NCBI GenBank assembly: GCA_026874595.1
Contig: CM049315.1
Span: 36,038,164 to 36,102,163, forward strand
Length of the DNA stretch: 64,000 nucleotides
Direction: 5' to 3'
From: Sipunculus nudus
Lineage: Eukaryota; Annelida; Sipuncula; Golfingiida; Sipunculidae
Every line of letters begins with the position of its first letter. Within the stretch, counting starts at the first letter, position 1. Under the pieces are notes generated by a model. That model saw only the letters and a list, made by a program, of their open reading frames with translations. It had not been told where the DNA came from and did not search any database. Positions 1-13,800 of this stretch are shown here, one piece after another. The position numbers and the translations under genes were made by a program.

Positions 1-193
1 TCTGTGTCCTGTGCTCTTAGCTAGGAATGGTCAGGAGAGTTTCCCAGTGAATTGTTCACTGATTGAGGTCGATGCTTGCAACCCTTGGCTTTGGCCTCTA
101 ACCAAGCCTAAAGCATGCGATCATTTAGATTACACTTCTACTTTTATCCCATATAATTCAATAAAATAATCATAAAAAGTTATAGGATATTCA

Positions 194-467
194 CCGGCTT
201 CTGTGGCTCAAGGATAGAGCCAAGGATTCAAAGCTTGGAGCTCTTTAGTTCAAATCTCAGTCAAGGCGGTGAGAATTTTCATGGTCGGCCCCCACCCAGG
301 TTGAGCGTTCTGCAGGCCTAATGTCGAGTCAATGCTTGTTTTAGCTTATCGCGTGTCAGCCCCTATCACGAAGTCCGAAACGGGGATGGAATTCTGAAGA
401 TGTACATAATACATTGTTAAGCAAGGACCAAGAAATTAAGGCGGTTACCTCCACCAAAAAGAAATGA
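194..467 (+). mobile_element. tRNA-derived SINE with target-site duplications
   Basis: The head looks tRNA-like: an A-box-like TGGCTCAAGGATAG near 204-217 and a B box GTTCAAATC at 248-256, the internal RNA polymerase III promoter pair. The body shares GGCGGTGAG, TCGGC, CTGCAGGC and the tail (AGTCCGAAAC, TGGAATTCTG, AGATGTACAT, GGCGGTTACC) with a second copy at 2092-2478. The element is flanked by a 20-bp direct repeat at 174-193 and 468-487 (19 of 20 identical, ending in AGGATATTCA), the mark of LINE-mediated insertion. Compared with copy 2, an internal segment is missing or replaced, so this may be a subfamily or a deleted copy. No coding capacity. Confidence 0.85.
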
Positions 468-489
468 AAAAAGTAATAGGATATTCATG

Positions 490-1720
490 AAAAAGTTTCC
501 TAGATGACTCAAGTTTATAAAACCGCCACATTTCCGTCCATGATTTTTTGGGTAATGTTATTGTCCTTCGTTCGTCCGTCCCTCTCTCTGTCCGCCTGTC
601 CGTCTGTTAACAGGTCACAAATTGTAACCGCGGGACCTGGAAACTTGTCAATGAACATCCATGTTGGTTCTAAATCTCCATGGAAACTTGAAGTTAGGTC
701 ATGGTGACCTATGTACTGCAAGCTACAGGCAAAAAACATGATTTTAAACACCCAGACATGGCACAAAACTCTAATGTTGGAATAAAAATCTTCTAACTTG
801 TCATCCAAGGAGGTGCTAGAAAAAACCAAGGACACCACTGCGACCTATATTCTCTGAGTTACGGGGTCCGTTATTTCACCCCAGAATGATTAAATTCTTA
901 TACAAAAGGTCTAGTATCTGAATAACTAATACACTGAATGCCATGATTCTTTCCATGCATATTAATCCTGTAGTGATACTAATTTTTCAGCATTCTTTTC
1001 TATTTGAGACATTCAAATGATCGAAGCAGTCCGGCCGTTAACAGGGCACAAACTATAAGCGTTACACCTAGAAGCTTCAAACCGTACATCCGGGAAGGTA
1101 TTAGGCAAATCTTCAAGGAATTATGAAATTAGGTCATGGTGACCTATATTTTGCAAACTCCTTGCCGAAAACAAGAATATGAGTATCAAGTGAATCAGAC
1201 GGGGTACAAATAGTACGTGTTATGCCTAGAATGCATTTACCTGATGGCTGAAACAATCGCGAAGATTCGTGTGTTTGCAAACTTTACTGATGAACCTAGA
1301 ACGTTGTAATATGACATTTAAAGAATGTCCTTGCAAGGTCTCCTTTGATTCCTGAAATTAAGTCCCTGTGACCTGTATTTTGTGAGCTATAGGAAAAACA
1401 ATTAGTTATGATAAAGTCAGATGGGCACAATTCAGTACGGTTGGACCTAAAACCCAACTTAAAATACAAGGAGGTCCTGGGCAAATCTCCTTCAACGCTT
1501 GAGATCAGGTCATTAAGACCTTATTTCAGTAAGCTATGGGCGGAAAACCTAATTCTGAGCACCCAAAAGTCCGAAAGGCAACAGATCTCAACTGTTGGAT
1601 CTGATGTCGTTCTCATTGTAAATGGATGTCATTGTAATCTCTCCTTGGGCCGTGACCTATTTTCTGCGTGATATGTGAAATAATATAATTTGAGCACCAT
1701 ATAAGACAGATCTGCATAGT
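490..1720. repeat. Degenerate tandem repeat with AGGTCA/TGACCT palindromes
   Basis: Successive units of roughly 200-400 bp repeat a core of the form AAATCTC..GGAAACTTGAAGTTAGGTCA..GTGACCTAT..TGCAAGCTA, followed by an AAAACA stretch, CACC and a shared CGTT-type segment. Cores are visible near 675-725, 1115-1160, 1330-1390, 1485-1545 and 1625-1675. Two cores, at 696-710 and 1131-1145, carry the perfect palindrome AGGTCATGGTGACCT. The 107- and 87-codon frames here are chance readings of the repeat. A related core occurs inverted near 61270-61310. Confidence 0.6.
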
Positions 1721-2091
1721 TGGACTTCGAAACCTTTTTTTTTTTTAATTTATATCAAACTAAATTATATTGGATAGATTTATAAGATTTTTAATGTGCT
1801 CTATTAGTTGCAACTGACCAGGAGTTGTGTGAATGTCAGAGAGGGTAATAAAGGCCTAGATCAAAGCAAAAGACATTAAAAACACCTTGAAAAACATAAA
1901 TAATTATATATCTTTGGCACCGTACCCTAATTTATAATGTTATAATTTTTCTCATTTACCTGATAAAATCTTCATTCTCTCAAGGTTACAGAAGTAATCG
2001 AAGTCGAGGTCGACATAATTTAACATTCTTTAATTGCCAGAACAAGATGCTATAAAGCAAACCTGGTTCTCCTGCCCACAATATTCTTTTG

Positions 2092-2478
2092 TAACCGGCT
2101 TCTGTTGATCAGGGGTTGAGCATAGGACTCAAAGCCGGAAAATCGTGGGTTCGAATCTCAGCCGAGGCGGTGAGCTTTTCTCGGTCGGCTCCAACCCAGT
2201 GTGAGTGCTCTGCAGGCTTAATGGGATGACCGTGTCAAACGGCCGTGCTTCACTAACAAACGAGTGCGAATTTCGGGGGTTCCTCGGTGGTATAATCCAA
2301 CAATGGGGTTGATAATGCACCCGGGACCCGCAGTTGCAGTAGTCACTAGGTCTTGTAAAGGCCAGGATATAAAATGACAGGAAGCCCTGTCACGTAGTCC
2401 GAAACATAAATGGAATTCTGCAGATGTACATATCCGAAGTTAAGTAAGCATTAAAAAATGGAGGCGGTTACCCCCATA
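2092..2478 (+). mobile_element. tRNA-derived SINE, fuller copy
   Basis: Begins CCGGCTTCTG like the copy at 194, has a good B box GTTCGAATC at 2149-2157, then the shared GGCGGTGAG, CTCGGTCGGC and CTGCAGGCTTAATGGGATGA segments. It ends with the common tail GTAGTCCGAAAC, TGGAATTCTGCAGATGTACA and GGAGGCGGTTACCCCC. About 150 bp of interior (2225-2380) absent from the first copy is present here and also in the inverted copy near 40.3-40.6 kb, so this is probably closer to the full-length form. I see no clean target-site duplication. Confidence 0.75.
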
Positions 2479-3199
2479 GAAAATATATTTAAAAAAAAAA
2501 CAGTATGCCTGTGCACATATAGCAACACATTTCACTTTTATGTGTAGCAAGTGGGCGTTGCCGTTTGATTATAATGTATTTACCTGCATTTGAGCTACCG
2601 TGTTTCGATTAATTGATACATAGAATCTATTATGCTTCATATCTTCCGAGAGAGTCTATCATGAATTATGTAGGATGTGCGGGTATCCACTTGTGCCAGA
2701 TGTTCCTTGCCTCCTGTTTTACAGCCAGTCTAAAGACACGTCACAATAGCAATAAAGCTTAGATCTGTTTCGTAATGATTTATAAAACTCCTCTGAATCG
2801 ATCGTGTGTACGTTAGCCTGGGCCGCCGGAGTTGTGTTTCTTTAGCAAAATTGGGGGAAAATCAATGAATGATCCAGGCAAATTAGTAAGTAATTCCGCT
2901 GCTAATTTATCCAACCAAAACAGTTTTACAAGGGGCTATCAGTATACAGGTCAAACAGCACTTATGCAGCCGCCTTGAGTCGTTGGTTTCAGGAGAAATT
3001 ACCTGCTCTGATCGCGCCAAAGTAAACATAAAATGAAGACCAGTGAAATTTTCGGTATGCACGCTATTGCTTCCGGAACTAGGGAGATAAAATTAGAGAA
3101 ATAAAAATAAAAAACAGGTGCCTGTGTGACTTTCGCTTTTACATATATATTGTAGACAATTATCCTCATTGAGTATTGTAATTCCCAAAGTGCCAGTTT

Positions 3200-3201
<2 letters not shown>

Positions 3202-3245
<44 letters not shown>
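3202..3245. repeat. (TA)n microsatellite
   Basis: About 22 uninterrupted AT dinucleotides. It explains the run of alternating Ile/Tyr in the overlapping frame, which is not coding. Confidence 0.97.
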
Positions 3246-3247
<2 letters not shown>

Positions 3248-4831
3248 CTCTTGATATTTTTGTACACGACGTGCATTCATTTATTCACTACTATTGCTAG
3301 CAGCAATCCCGTCAGATCCAAGTTTTCCAGAATCCAGTAAAATGTGCTGTATTCTTGAAACTTCAAAATATATAGTGACATGTCACACAAAGACCTTGTT
3401 ACGACAACTGAAAGCGGCTACCTCTTCCTTTGAAACGAGTAGTAACAGGCGAGAAATGGACAATTAAAAAAACTACAATTTTCTTAAAAATTGAGAGATT
3501 TTGAGAAGTTTTTATCCCAGGAACCACATGTCCAATGATCATCCAATGCTGGTTTTGGTTTATTTATTACCATATATCCCTCGAATGATACTTTCCTGGG
3601 CTTTTCACGATCAAAAAATCAATGCATTATTTCTTATCCAGTCTCGAGTCATATGTTTATAAGTTATCTTAGCTTCGTCGAACATTGGTTCATGAAATGA
3701 TTGTAAACATTGTGACTGTATGAATAGAATATATGAAGAGCTCAGTTACATTTCGCAGAAAGAGATCTAAGATGGTAATGTATGGTTATTGTCTCACTGC
3801 AATTTAGAAGGGACTGCAATTATTTTATTTCCCGTTGTACGCAGTTTTTCTGCTTCTATCCCCTGATTTCTTTGTTGTACCCTTAATCAATGTGATTAAA
3901 AAAATAAGAATGCTCATTGGTCCAAAACCTATTTAACAAAAATGTATAAACTTTAACAAAACTTAAATAACTATATAGAAGATATGGATAAAGACAATCG
4001 GTATTTCTGTAATTTAATATAGATTATAAGAACGTGCATTTTTATGGCACAACAAATATAGACTACAGGTTGCTATGAACATGCCTTAAAATACCTGCTT
4101 GCGATAGATAGATAAAAAGGCGGTTTTAAATATCTATCTAGCTTTATACATTTTAATATAAAAATCCTGGACTGTCGTTTTATTCTTTTATATAGAACAG
4201 CAAGTGCATATAAAATTGCCAATGTAGGGATGTCAGGGAAAATGTATAAAAACATATAGAAACAGGCATACACAAAGAGCTATCTTTGTCTTTAATTCCC
4301 CAATGACAATCCATGTCGAGCCAACAAATGTGTCTACACATTTTAAGTACTTTTACCCAGGAAATTGAAATAAATAATTTCAACAAAACATACAATCTCG
4401 TTTAATGTTCGCTGCCTGTCCTAGTGCTGATAAATAGCCTGTATTGAAATATATGCAAAAAAACGCTATAATTAGAAAAAAAAACATGCTTTTACGATAC
4501 TTACAATCGATAAGCTTTCCACCAAAACATATTTCGAGATATAATACCGCTTTAGCGAGGTGAAGCTTCCCCATGTTGATATAGAACAGTATCATACAGT
4601 ACACGAACTATGAAGCTGAAAAATATGCCTTTCTGCCTGGCAAAATATGTTAGCCCAGGTAAGAAGTTTATTTAATAGCATTTGTGTCCTATTAAAGGAG
4701 ATACTACTGAATTAATTGGACAAAATTTAATGTTTCATAAACGTCAGATCAATATGTCAGTCTCTGTAAATTATGGTGCCATAATTTACTTTGTTGCGCG
4801 CTATATCTGTTGCGCGCTATATCAAGTTTTT

Positions 4832-4835
<4 letters not shown>

Positions 4836-4862
<27 letters not shown>
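4836..4862. repeat. (CT)n microsatellite after a T run
   Basis: A T10 run followed by about 13 CT dinucleotides; simple sequence only. Confidence 0.95.
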
Positions 4863-4867
<5 letters not shown>

Positions 4868-5687
4868 GTTTCTCAACTTATATATAACCTATTTTTTTTC
4901 TTTAATATTTAATTGGATTATGACATTCCAATGCCATTGTCATTCAGTAGAGAACTGTTTTTCTTTGTTTCCATTATTTGCATAATACATTCTGATTTTA
5001 TCGCTGAAACGTAACTTAACATCAATGTATGTCCACACGTTTATAAGTGTGTCATTATAACGAACATATCTTGGCACTTGAATATTTGCTATCCTTAAAA
5101 TGGCAGAAAAATTAGGATCAAGGAAAACGCAAGAAAACTTAAGAAAACATGAAATAATAAAAATGTGCGAGTTTGAATATTTGACATGTACACACATTCC
5201 AAAATCATGAAAACTAGTATAGCTGTGTATTATGTATCGCCTGTGTACCGACTTGTTTAATTCACATTCAGTTATTATTCAATAGAGAACATATAAAAAA
5301 TAATCCTATAAGAAGTATTAAGTCTAATTTTCCAAAAAAAATATTTCAAGTATATAACATGCACGTAAGAGAATATGAAATTTCTATCACTGCTTTTATT
5401 TTGGAAGGCATTAATCACAGCCACATTTAATTTTTTCTACCACTGCTACTTTTTAAAGACATTTAACACAACCACATTTATAAACCTTGTTTAGGTCATC
5501 TATGAATTAATTCGAGCATGTGGGAATGTATCAAAAACAGTTTGCATTTACATTTAAAGACTTTCTTAGCATGACCTGAATTTTAAAATAACAGCGGTTA
5601 TACGAATTATACATCGTAATATATGCATATATGCAAGTTATTTTGGTAGTTTTTTTACTACCATTGTAACTTTACTCCTTAGTGCCC

Positions 5688-5733
5688 ATGCTTGGTGTTC
5701 TGGTTGCTTTGACGGTTCTGCCTCTTACAGAAG
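5688..5733 (+). CDS. Exon 1: signal peptide
   Basis: ATG at 5688 opens a hydrophobic leader, MLGVLVALTVLPLTEG, ended by GAAG|GTGAGA. The exon ends in phase 1, exactly what kringle exon 1 requires, and joining them puts the first kringle cysteine right after the leader. An acceptor-like CTCCTTAG ends at 5682, so a 5' untranslated exon may be spliced here. The leader is short and lacks an N-terminal basic residue, so an upstream extension is possible but none is seen. Confidence 0.7.
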
Positions 5734-7819
5734 GTGAGAATGCTGTAATTAAATAAAGTGAATTATTACTTCTGCGTGAGCATTTAATGCAGGCTTTTTT
5801 TTGGAAACATTAAAAAAGAATTTTGAACCAGTTCAGTGGGTTCAGTATAGAGTATATAGTGATAACAAGATTTGACGCATGTGCCTTTTCTGCTGAGAAA
5901 TGTGAGGGGGACAATGCCCCCCCCCCCCCAACCACCACCACCACCTTTTTTAGGAAACCCACCTCCCCATCCAGATCCTTAAAAGGCCTGTTTTTCTCCA
6001 CTCACACCATATACACATATATTTATAAACTGAATATTTTCATTATACGAAATAATATCCGCGATGGTGAGCCTTAACTCGCGATGTTTAAGCCAGCGGG
6101 AACTTGTATAACATATTTGGGCCAAGTCAGTCAGGGCATTTCCTGATTTACACGTGTTTTTGCCCGCGTCCACTGAGTCCCATGCGCTTTGTTTATGTTG
6201 ACACATGTGATGGCGCCCGGTCAACTCTTTTAACACTCGTTTACAGGAGTAAGCACAAGATTTCAGGGTAATATTTTGGCAGGTACAAATTTATTTTAAG
6301 GGGAAGAAGCTACTTTCGTGTTAATTCAACTTGCTGTATAGATGACTGGGCCCCTTATAGAATTTTAGGGCCATTTTTTTAGTAGTGGAGACTGTCCCCG
6401 TTTTAAACAAGACCCATGATTTGATGGATTTTAAGAAGAAGCTTCATACATTTTTATAACTCGAATATATGTGATCATGCGGAACGAAATACACCACACC
6501 TCCGACGCTTCTCGCGTGATATTAAAAAAAATGAAATTTTTGGAAGCAGTAAAGATTAACATTTATAACTTGTCCCGTGAACGTGTTAGGTCTCCATTAG
6601 GAATATATAATCTATCGTGCACAAAATTTCAGCAAACGTTTTGAATATACGTCCTTTTTTTCTTCAATGTTTGTTAAAACGCATGCATACATGATTTATA
6701 ACCATTTATATCAATTAAATATTGAGGGCTTAACAATCAGATTAATAAAAATCCAGTATTCCCCTAGGTTCTGTTATATATAGCAAATGAACTGAATATA
6801 TTATAGATTCAGGTGGTCACAGTTAAGCTTAAATAAAGTGCAACATGTGAACACGGGATAAATGAATGGAAAAGTTTCCCTCTCTGAAATGACTCACTGA
6901 ACAATGTGTTTTCTAGGATGCAAGTACACATTGATTGGACGAGAATATGCTGGGACGGTTGACACGACGGTGACAGGTGACAAGTGTCAGCGCTGGGCTG
7001 ACCAGTACCCTCACAGACACTCAACGCGTCTGGAAGAACTACCGGATGAGACGCTCCCGGACGCAGCCAACTTCTGTCGTAACCCTGACAACAGAGAGTC
7101 GGGTCCCTGGTGCTACACTGTGAACCCTCTAGTCAGGACGTACTCTTGTAATGTCCCAATGTGTGGTGAGAATAAAAGGATAACTTCCACATAAGATTTA
7201 ACCAATTCTCGCTCTATTAATATATACACCAGACATGTGATTTCAGGAGCGTATTCCTAAAAATTCACTGGAAAATGGAAGGCTGGTCGTGTGAACCTGT
7301 CACATACTGATATTTTTGCATTTACTAAATACAAAAACAAGATGCAAATCAAGACATTATGTCTAAATAAGATAATATGCTCGCCGGTTTGGCATCCGGC
7401 ACCGCATGTCATGTTAGACATACTTTTTCTCTCTCTTTAAAGAGGCCTGCATTTTTTTGTAAAGTGAGTTCGCTAAATTGGACGATATCTTTTTGTTTTA
7501 GTTATTACCTTTCTATCTACTGACACATTCATGAATCATTGAGAATGTTCTCTTTGACCGCAGAATGTTCATACACGGAAAGGGGATTAAACTATCTTGG
7601 CACCTTAAACAAAACGCAAAGTGGGCAGTTTTGTCAGGAATGGAAACTGGATCTACCACATCCACATATCTATAAACAAGATGACACCTTCGCCGAAAGA
7701 TCGATAGAAAGAGCGAGGAACTACTGCAGGAACCCAAACAATGACATTGGACCTTGGTGTTACACGTTATACATATTTCAACGCAAAGATTTTTGCAATG
7801 TCCCAAGATGTCGTAAGTA

Positions 7820-7877
<58 letters not shown>

Positions 7878-10800
7878 TGACATTTCTGCAATACCATTTT
7901 TTTTATTTAACATGGCATTATAGATATAATTTACTGTGATTCAGGTCTTAGCGTCATGATATCATTGACTGCGCTTTAATATCGCAATTGTCTACAATGT
8001 ACCGTTTTTTGACACTTCAAAGCAAAATAATTTAAAACTAGAAATACGTATATGTTACATCATTCGAATAAACTGAACATCTTACAAAATAGGGTATGTG
8101 CATAGGGTACAGTAGTTTGAAGAATCACGTATGAACTACATGAATACTTCGTCTTCAAGGCCGTGGAGGGGGGGGGGTATGAAAATATCCTGATTATAAC
8201 ACTAGAAGTTGGAAAATTTATTATCCTCAGAACATACATTTCATCTTGTGCTCTTTTTTCTGCATACGTAAGAATATCAGTGAACAATGGTTAATGTATT
8301 TCAGCATGCTCTAACGATGTTCTGGGAACAAAATACCAAGGAGACATTTCACAGACACTAAGCGGCCTCACCTGTCAGGAATGGTCATCACAGAGTCCTC
8401 ACCGTCACTTCCTAAATGCTAACACATTAGTGAGCAACAAATGTCGTAACCCAACGGCGAATGTGGACGGGCCTTGGTGTTACACCATGGACCCGTCAGT
8501 CAAATCAGAAAGCTGTGGCGTACCGTCATGTCGTAAGGTTTATTTGTATGCCTAGGTACCTTACAACTTATAGGAAAAGCTGAAACTCCGCGACTCGTCA
8601 GATCTCTGGAAGATTAATCAGAGAAAATTGTATAAAAGGAATATAGATATGACAATAGTAAAATAAGACATTTTTCTTTAAGGTTCACATGTAAACAATG
8701 ATTAGATATACCATTGAATACTATTAGATGTGCCTTAATAACAGTGGTGACATGACATGAGGCCTGTGTGCAAAATAATCATATTTACTTGGATTGATAT
8801 GTCATATTTGCATAGATCTGGATACATTATTATGAGGTCTAAATTGCATGTTGCAGCACGTTAAACGTGTTTATATTTGTATATGTCCAATAACTACCGC
8901 TGCAATCGGGATATTTAACATTTTGTGAACATACGCTATTAAATTAACACGTTGTCTTAAATATTCCTGAAGACAGCTACTTCGTTGGCGTACTTTGAAA
9001 TAAAAGCTTCCCCAGGTTTGGCTCCAAAGAGAATTTAAATTTTTAAAAAGGACAATATTAATGTTAGTTAGGGCTTACTTTATTGTCTTGTTTATAAATT
9101 GTGTAGATTTTACGAAGATTCAGACTCGTGTCTATGCTGGTGACACAACAGGTTCGTACTCAGCATGGTATTCATTCACTGTAAAAGTGAAAATAATCAC
9201 ATGTTACATCAGCAGTCATAATACCTTCTGAGCAAACAAGTCATCTCCTATTCTGCAGAAACAATTGTTAATTAATGGGCCAAAACAGAATACTAAATTA
9301 TCAGGCGGGTGCATATCATATATACAATCAGTTGTGAGGTTTAGTCTAATATCACTTCTGTCGCATTTTGCCTTAATTATTTTTATTACTTTTATTATTA
9401 TTTAATTTTTCCTCTCTACAATCGAACTGCTTCATATTCCGATACGTTTATTCTAAATCCAGTGTTATAGGATATGATTTCGTCCTGTCAGTGGCCGGTA
9501 TCACAGCTAATGTAAAGAGTAAATATGAACCTTGTTGTCATATCGCACAGGGGGTTTCGATAATTTTGTATTTCTGATGCGTATACTTTACAGAATGTAA
9601 AGCTGATATGATGGGGAAAGATTATCAAGGCAACCAGAAAACAACAGTTAATTATCATAACTGTCAAAGATGGGACAAACAATACCCACACTCACATCCT
9701 TACACCGACGCCAAAGACTTTCCAGATGATTCTATTGAGGAAGCGAGCAACTTCTGCAGAAACCCTGACAATGAACCTACAGGGCCGTGGTGTTACACGA
9801 CCGACCCAGACACTGAACGAGAAACCTGCAATGTTAAAGCATGTGGTGAGTTACACCGCAGATCTCACGTGATGGTTTTAAGTTTAACAAATTATATGCT
9901 TACATCTGTCTAATAATACAGACAAAATTAAAGTATATGTGTGTGACTTTGAGATGGTTTCCAATAGTGCTAACTTGTTATTTTATTGAAATGTCATGCA
10001 AGAAATGTGTAGCTTGAGTGTTAAATGTTATAAATCCACGTGTGCACCATGAATCAAGCGTCTGGAGGTTTATATTTAATTTATAAATATTTATTTATAT
10101 TAAATTCATATAAGGAATTCTGGAATTTTTTTATCATCAATTTGGAACGAATACTGTCAACAATGTATAACAAATCAGAAAACCAAATATTCTTGATACC
10201 AAAAGGTAATGAAAAATAATCCTTCAAAAGCTCGACATTTATTCAAAAAGATAATAGTAATCATGATAAAATCATTATTTATTCAATTCTCAAGTCAAAA
10301 TAGCTATTTGCAGATAGGGGATTAGCATATTGCCGAATGTTCCAGGACTTTATGCTGGTTAAAGTGGGTGGTGTGATGGAAGGGGAAATGCCATTCCTTT
10401 TAACCAAGAAATATGTTTTATTCATTTCTCATCATTGTTTACAGGACAGCAGCGGCTGTTTTATGACACCATAATTAACTTGGTCAACTGCAAGTTTAAT
10501 CGCTTTGAAACATATTGTAGGTTGCAAGAAGACACGCGCTGGGTCTGAATATGCCGGGAAAATTTCCAGAACTAGGTCTGGCATAACCTGCCAGAAATGG
10601 ACTGATTCAACCCCTCACAAACACAATCATACCAACGCAAAGAATTTTCCCGAATCTAACATTTCGGAGGCAGAAAACTATTGTAGAAATCCGGATCAAA
10701 ATCCAAAAGGTCCCTGGTGCTATACGGTAGAACCTAATGTCCGATGGGATTTCTGCGATGTACCTATTTGCAGTACGTGTATTCGGTGTTAATTGAACAA

Positions 10801-13800
10801 ACAGAAGCTTTAACGTATAAAAATAAGCATTGTTAACAAGATCATACAAATGAACCTATGATTACAAAGGAGCGCCTTAAGATCCATTCGATGTTTTTAA
10901 TCAACATATATATTAGGTTTTTTTTTACCAAATAAACACGTATTAGAAAAAAAGGACAGATACTATTTCTCTGATAAATAGGTTAAATGCTGTTACTCTA
11001 ATAACAATCGTTTCCAACTTATAATAGCATGTAAAAGTAAAGATCTCTTACATTTATTTAAACGCAAAAGAAGCTAAAATTAGACATGATGAGGAAATAT
11101 CTGGGGCACCAAGGACGGAGAAATACATCACCAAGGAACTCGAAAGAGAAAGAATTACACAGCAAGAACAAGATGTAGCAACGCGGGCCGTAACCACAGC
11201 GCAAACATCAACTGTGAAAGAAACACCCTCATCAACACAACCCGGCATGTCAACAAAAATGATAACTCGGATAACAACAGAAACTGCGACAACAGCCTCC
11301 GCCTCAACAGCAGTAGTGATACCAACAACAAACTTGAAAACAACTCTCCACCAGGAAACATCAAGTACTGAGGATATGACTGATGAAGCAACAACAACGA
11401 TGAGAGCAACGACAGCGATAAGAGCAACAACCTTGATGAGAGAAACAACAAAGACGAGATTAACAATAAGCGGGAAAGCAGTGCTAAGAACATCAACACC
11501 TACCGAAACAGCAACAACAACAATGAGAGCAACAACAACCGAGAAGACAACAGTAACCGAGAAAGCAACAACAACCGGAAAAGCAACATCAACAGCGCGA
11601 TCAACAACAACAATAGAACAAATAACTACAGCAAACGTGAGAGAAACAACAGCATCCAGGAAAACATCAACAGCAAACGTAAAAGTAACAACACTAACCG
11701 CAAAAACGACAACGGTCAAAGAGACGAATCGTGTAAAATACATATCAACCAAGAAAATGAAAGGAACACGGAAAACAATCGCAGTCAGAAGAACAACAGC
11801 AAACCAAGGGACGACTAACAAAGATGGAACCACAGTATATATCACGCCAACTTTGGACACAATCACAAACAGTGAAGTTGTATCAACCTTAGAAACGACC
11901 ACCACAGAAAAAAACACACAAAACCAGAAAACGACAATCAAAATACGTTCAATAGCAGAAACATCAGAAGATGCTCAAATAACAACAGACGGAAGGAGCG
12001 CGCTACAAGATCCAACTACATTCCCGCAATTTTCCAAGGAAAGCCAGCGGACTACAATTACGGATACAGCAGAGGAAGTGAGGGTAAACGAAGATCGCCC
12101 CACAAAAAGCACACATTACCAGAGTACATCCATGAGAGACAAGACCACGCACACGGTCATCACTTCAAATACTGGCAAAACAACAGTTGAAGGGCAAACG
12201 ACGGCAGAAATAGAGACAGGAAAATCTGACAAGGTTTCTCCAAGTAATGGATTAGCTGGCGCTTCTTTTCGAAGGACCTCTGTGCCTACAACTATGTCAT
12301 CACAGGAATCAATCACACAGGCAACCAGTAAAGGGTCAAGCGAGAGTAATGAAGGGTCCAAGCAATTAACTACTGCAGCCTCACATGAAATATCCACCAC
12401 ATATTCTAGCTATCCCGCAGGTAAGCTCAGGTTTCTGATCAAACTTTTGTGTTCAATTATTTTTGGTTCAGTTATTATCCCTGTTTATCTTTTTTTTTTA
12501 ATGTGATATGTCCCTTGTCTAAAGATCGGCATACCAAAGTAACATATTCCGTTCGGTATGGTAGTAATGAACCAATTTTCTGTGTGACTTACCCTTTCTC
12601 TGTGAGCGTGTTATACGAGAATAAAATGTAATAGGTATATATAAGTTGTATATGATTATTTGGTATTGGCGGATTACGTCCAGGAATGGGGTAATATGTA
12701 TTAGCAACAGTAATAGAAAATTACTGGTTCCCAAAGTAACAGTAATAGTTATAGGAACCCAAGGAATAGAAAAATAGCTTTTAGTTTAACTTGTACAACC
12801 CTTGATTTAAACAGCTAGGTTAGGGATTGAGCGTTTGTTTGATTATATTGAAACACAAATTTGTAGTGTTATTAGTTCATGCTAGATGGTGCCATGATCC
12901 TGTGGGCACGAGACATCAGGCCCTGGCTTTAGATGATAACCAATTAGATAAAGCCTAGGCTTGTTGTAGATTCATTAACTAGGCTTAGTAAGAAAACATA
13001 CAGTAGTTCTTAGCCAGTTTACATATTATGTGAGGCAAGCTATTATCAGCTGAGGCTAGACAGTGCTGCTTTAGTTCTGCTGGTGATTGAGTACTTCAAA
13101 GGTAGACAGTCTGATTGTCATGACCTTTGATGAGTTAATTAGTGATGAGGCCCTGTTTGTACTAATCATGTGGTATTGTAGTCCAAGTACTATGCCTTGA
13201 ACTAATCTTGTTGAGCGTGTTTGAAAATCTGTCGTTTATCATGTGTAATAAATACCTGCTCAAGATACATTAAAATGGACTTATCTAACTAGATGTAATA
13301 AATTGGTGGTAGACAAAAAAAATCACACGACTCCTGTGTTTTGATAAACATGGATAGGTTGAATTTGAATGTTACAAACCAGGACTTTGCGCACTTTTTT
13401 GGTCTATATAGGTAAAACATATACAGATATACATGTTTATTAATTGAAACTGATCGTATTTAACTACACTAAATTGCACCAAATTCTCCGTTAATATATT
13501 TTTGTAATTCAGGATACCAATATATTTAAACCTTTCTTTCTTTTAAAACTGTGCTAAACACGAAGTTGTTAATCTAGGTTTCTGTTTAACAGTGTGTGAA
13601 ATGTATAGTATAAATAAATGTAAAAGGTAGTGCCTTTAACTATTACGAATATAAACCTACACGGACTGGGTTTATGTTGTACTGATCATGCACTAGCTGG
13701 AAATAATCCTGAACTTGACCAAACTGTGCACATAAATTGCCAGTAAAACCTCATTTATACTAAAGGATTTAAATCCATTTAATTTTCATTTTAATTACAA

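Larger units (their letters stand above)
2500..5680. other. Intergenic AT-rich DNA upstream of gene 1
   Basis: No convincing exon on either strand. Contents seen: a (TA)n tract at 3202-3245, a (CT)n tract at 4836-4862, homopolymer runs and short chance frames. The promoter and any 5' untranslated exon of the kringle gene should lie towards the right edge of this stretch, but I cannot pin a TATA box or start site. Confidence 0.5.

Noticed and set aside
194-256. A functional tRNA gene
   Set aside because: Only A- and B-box-like parts are present, no complete cloverleaf can be folded, and the sequence continues into a SINE body shared with two other copies.
11054-11941. 295-codon minus-strand Val/Ser-rich frame
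   Set aside because: It is the antisense of the Thr-rich stalk exon, has no domain and no splice context; the plus strand fits the phase-1 kringle gene exactly.
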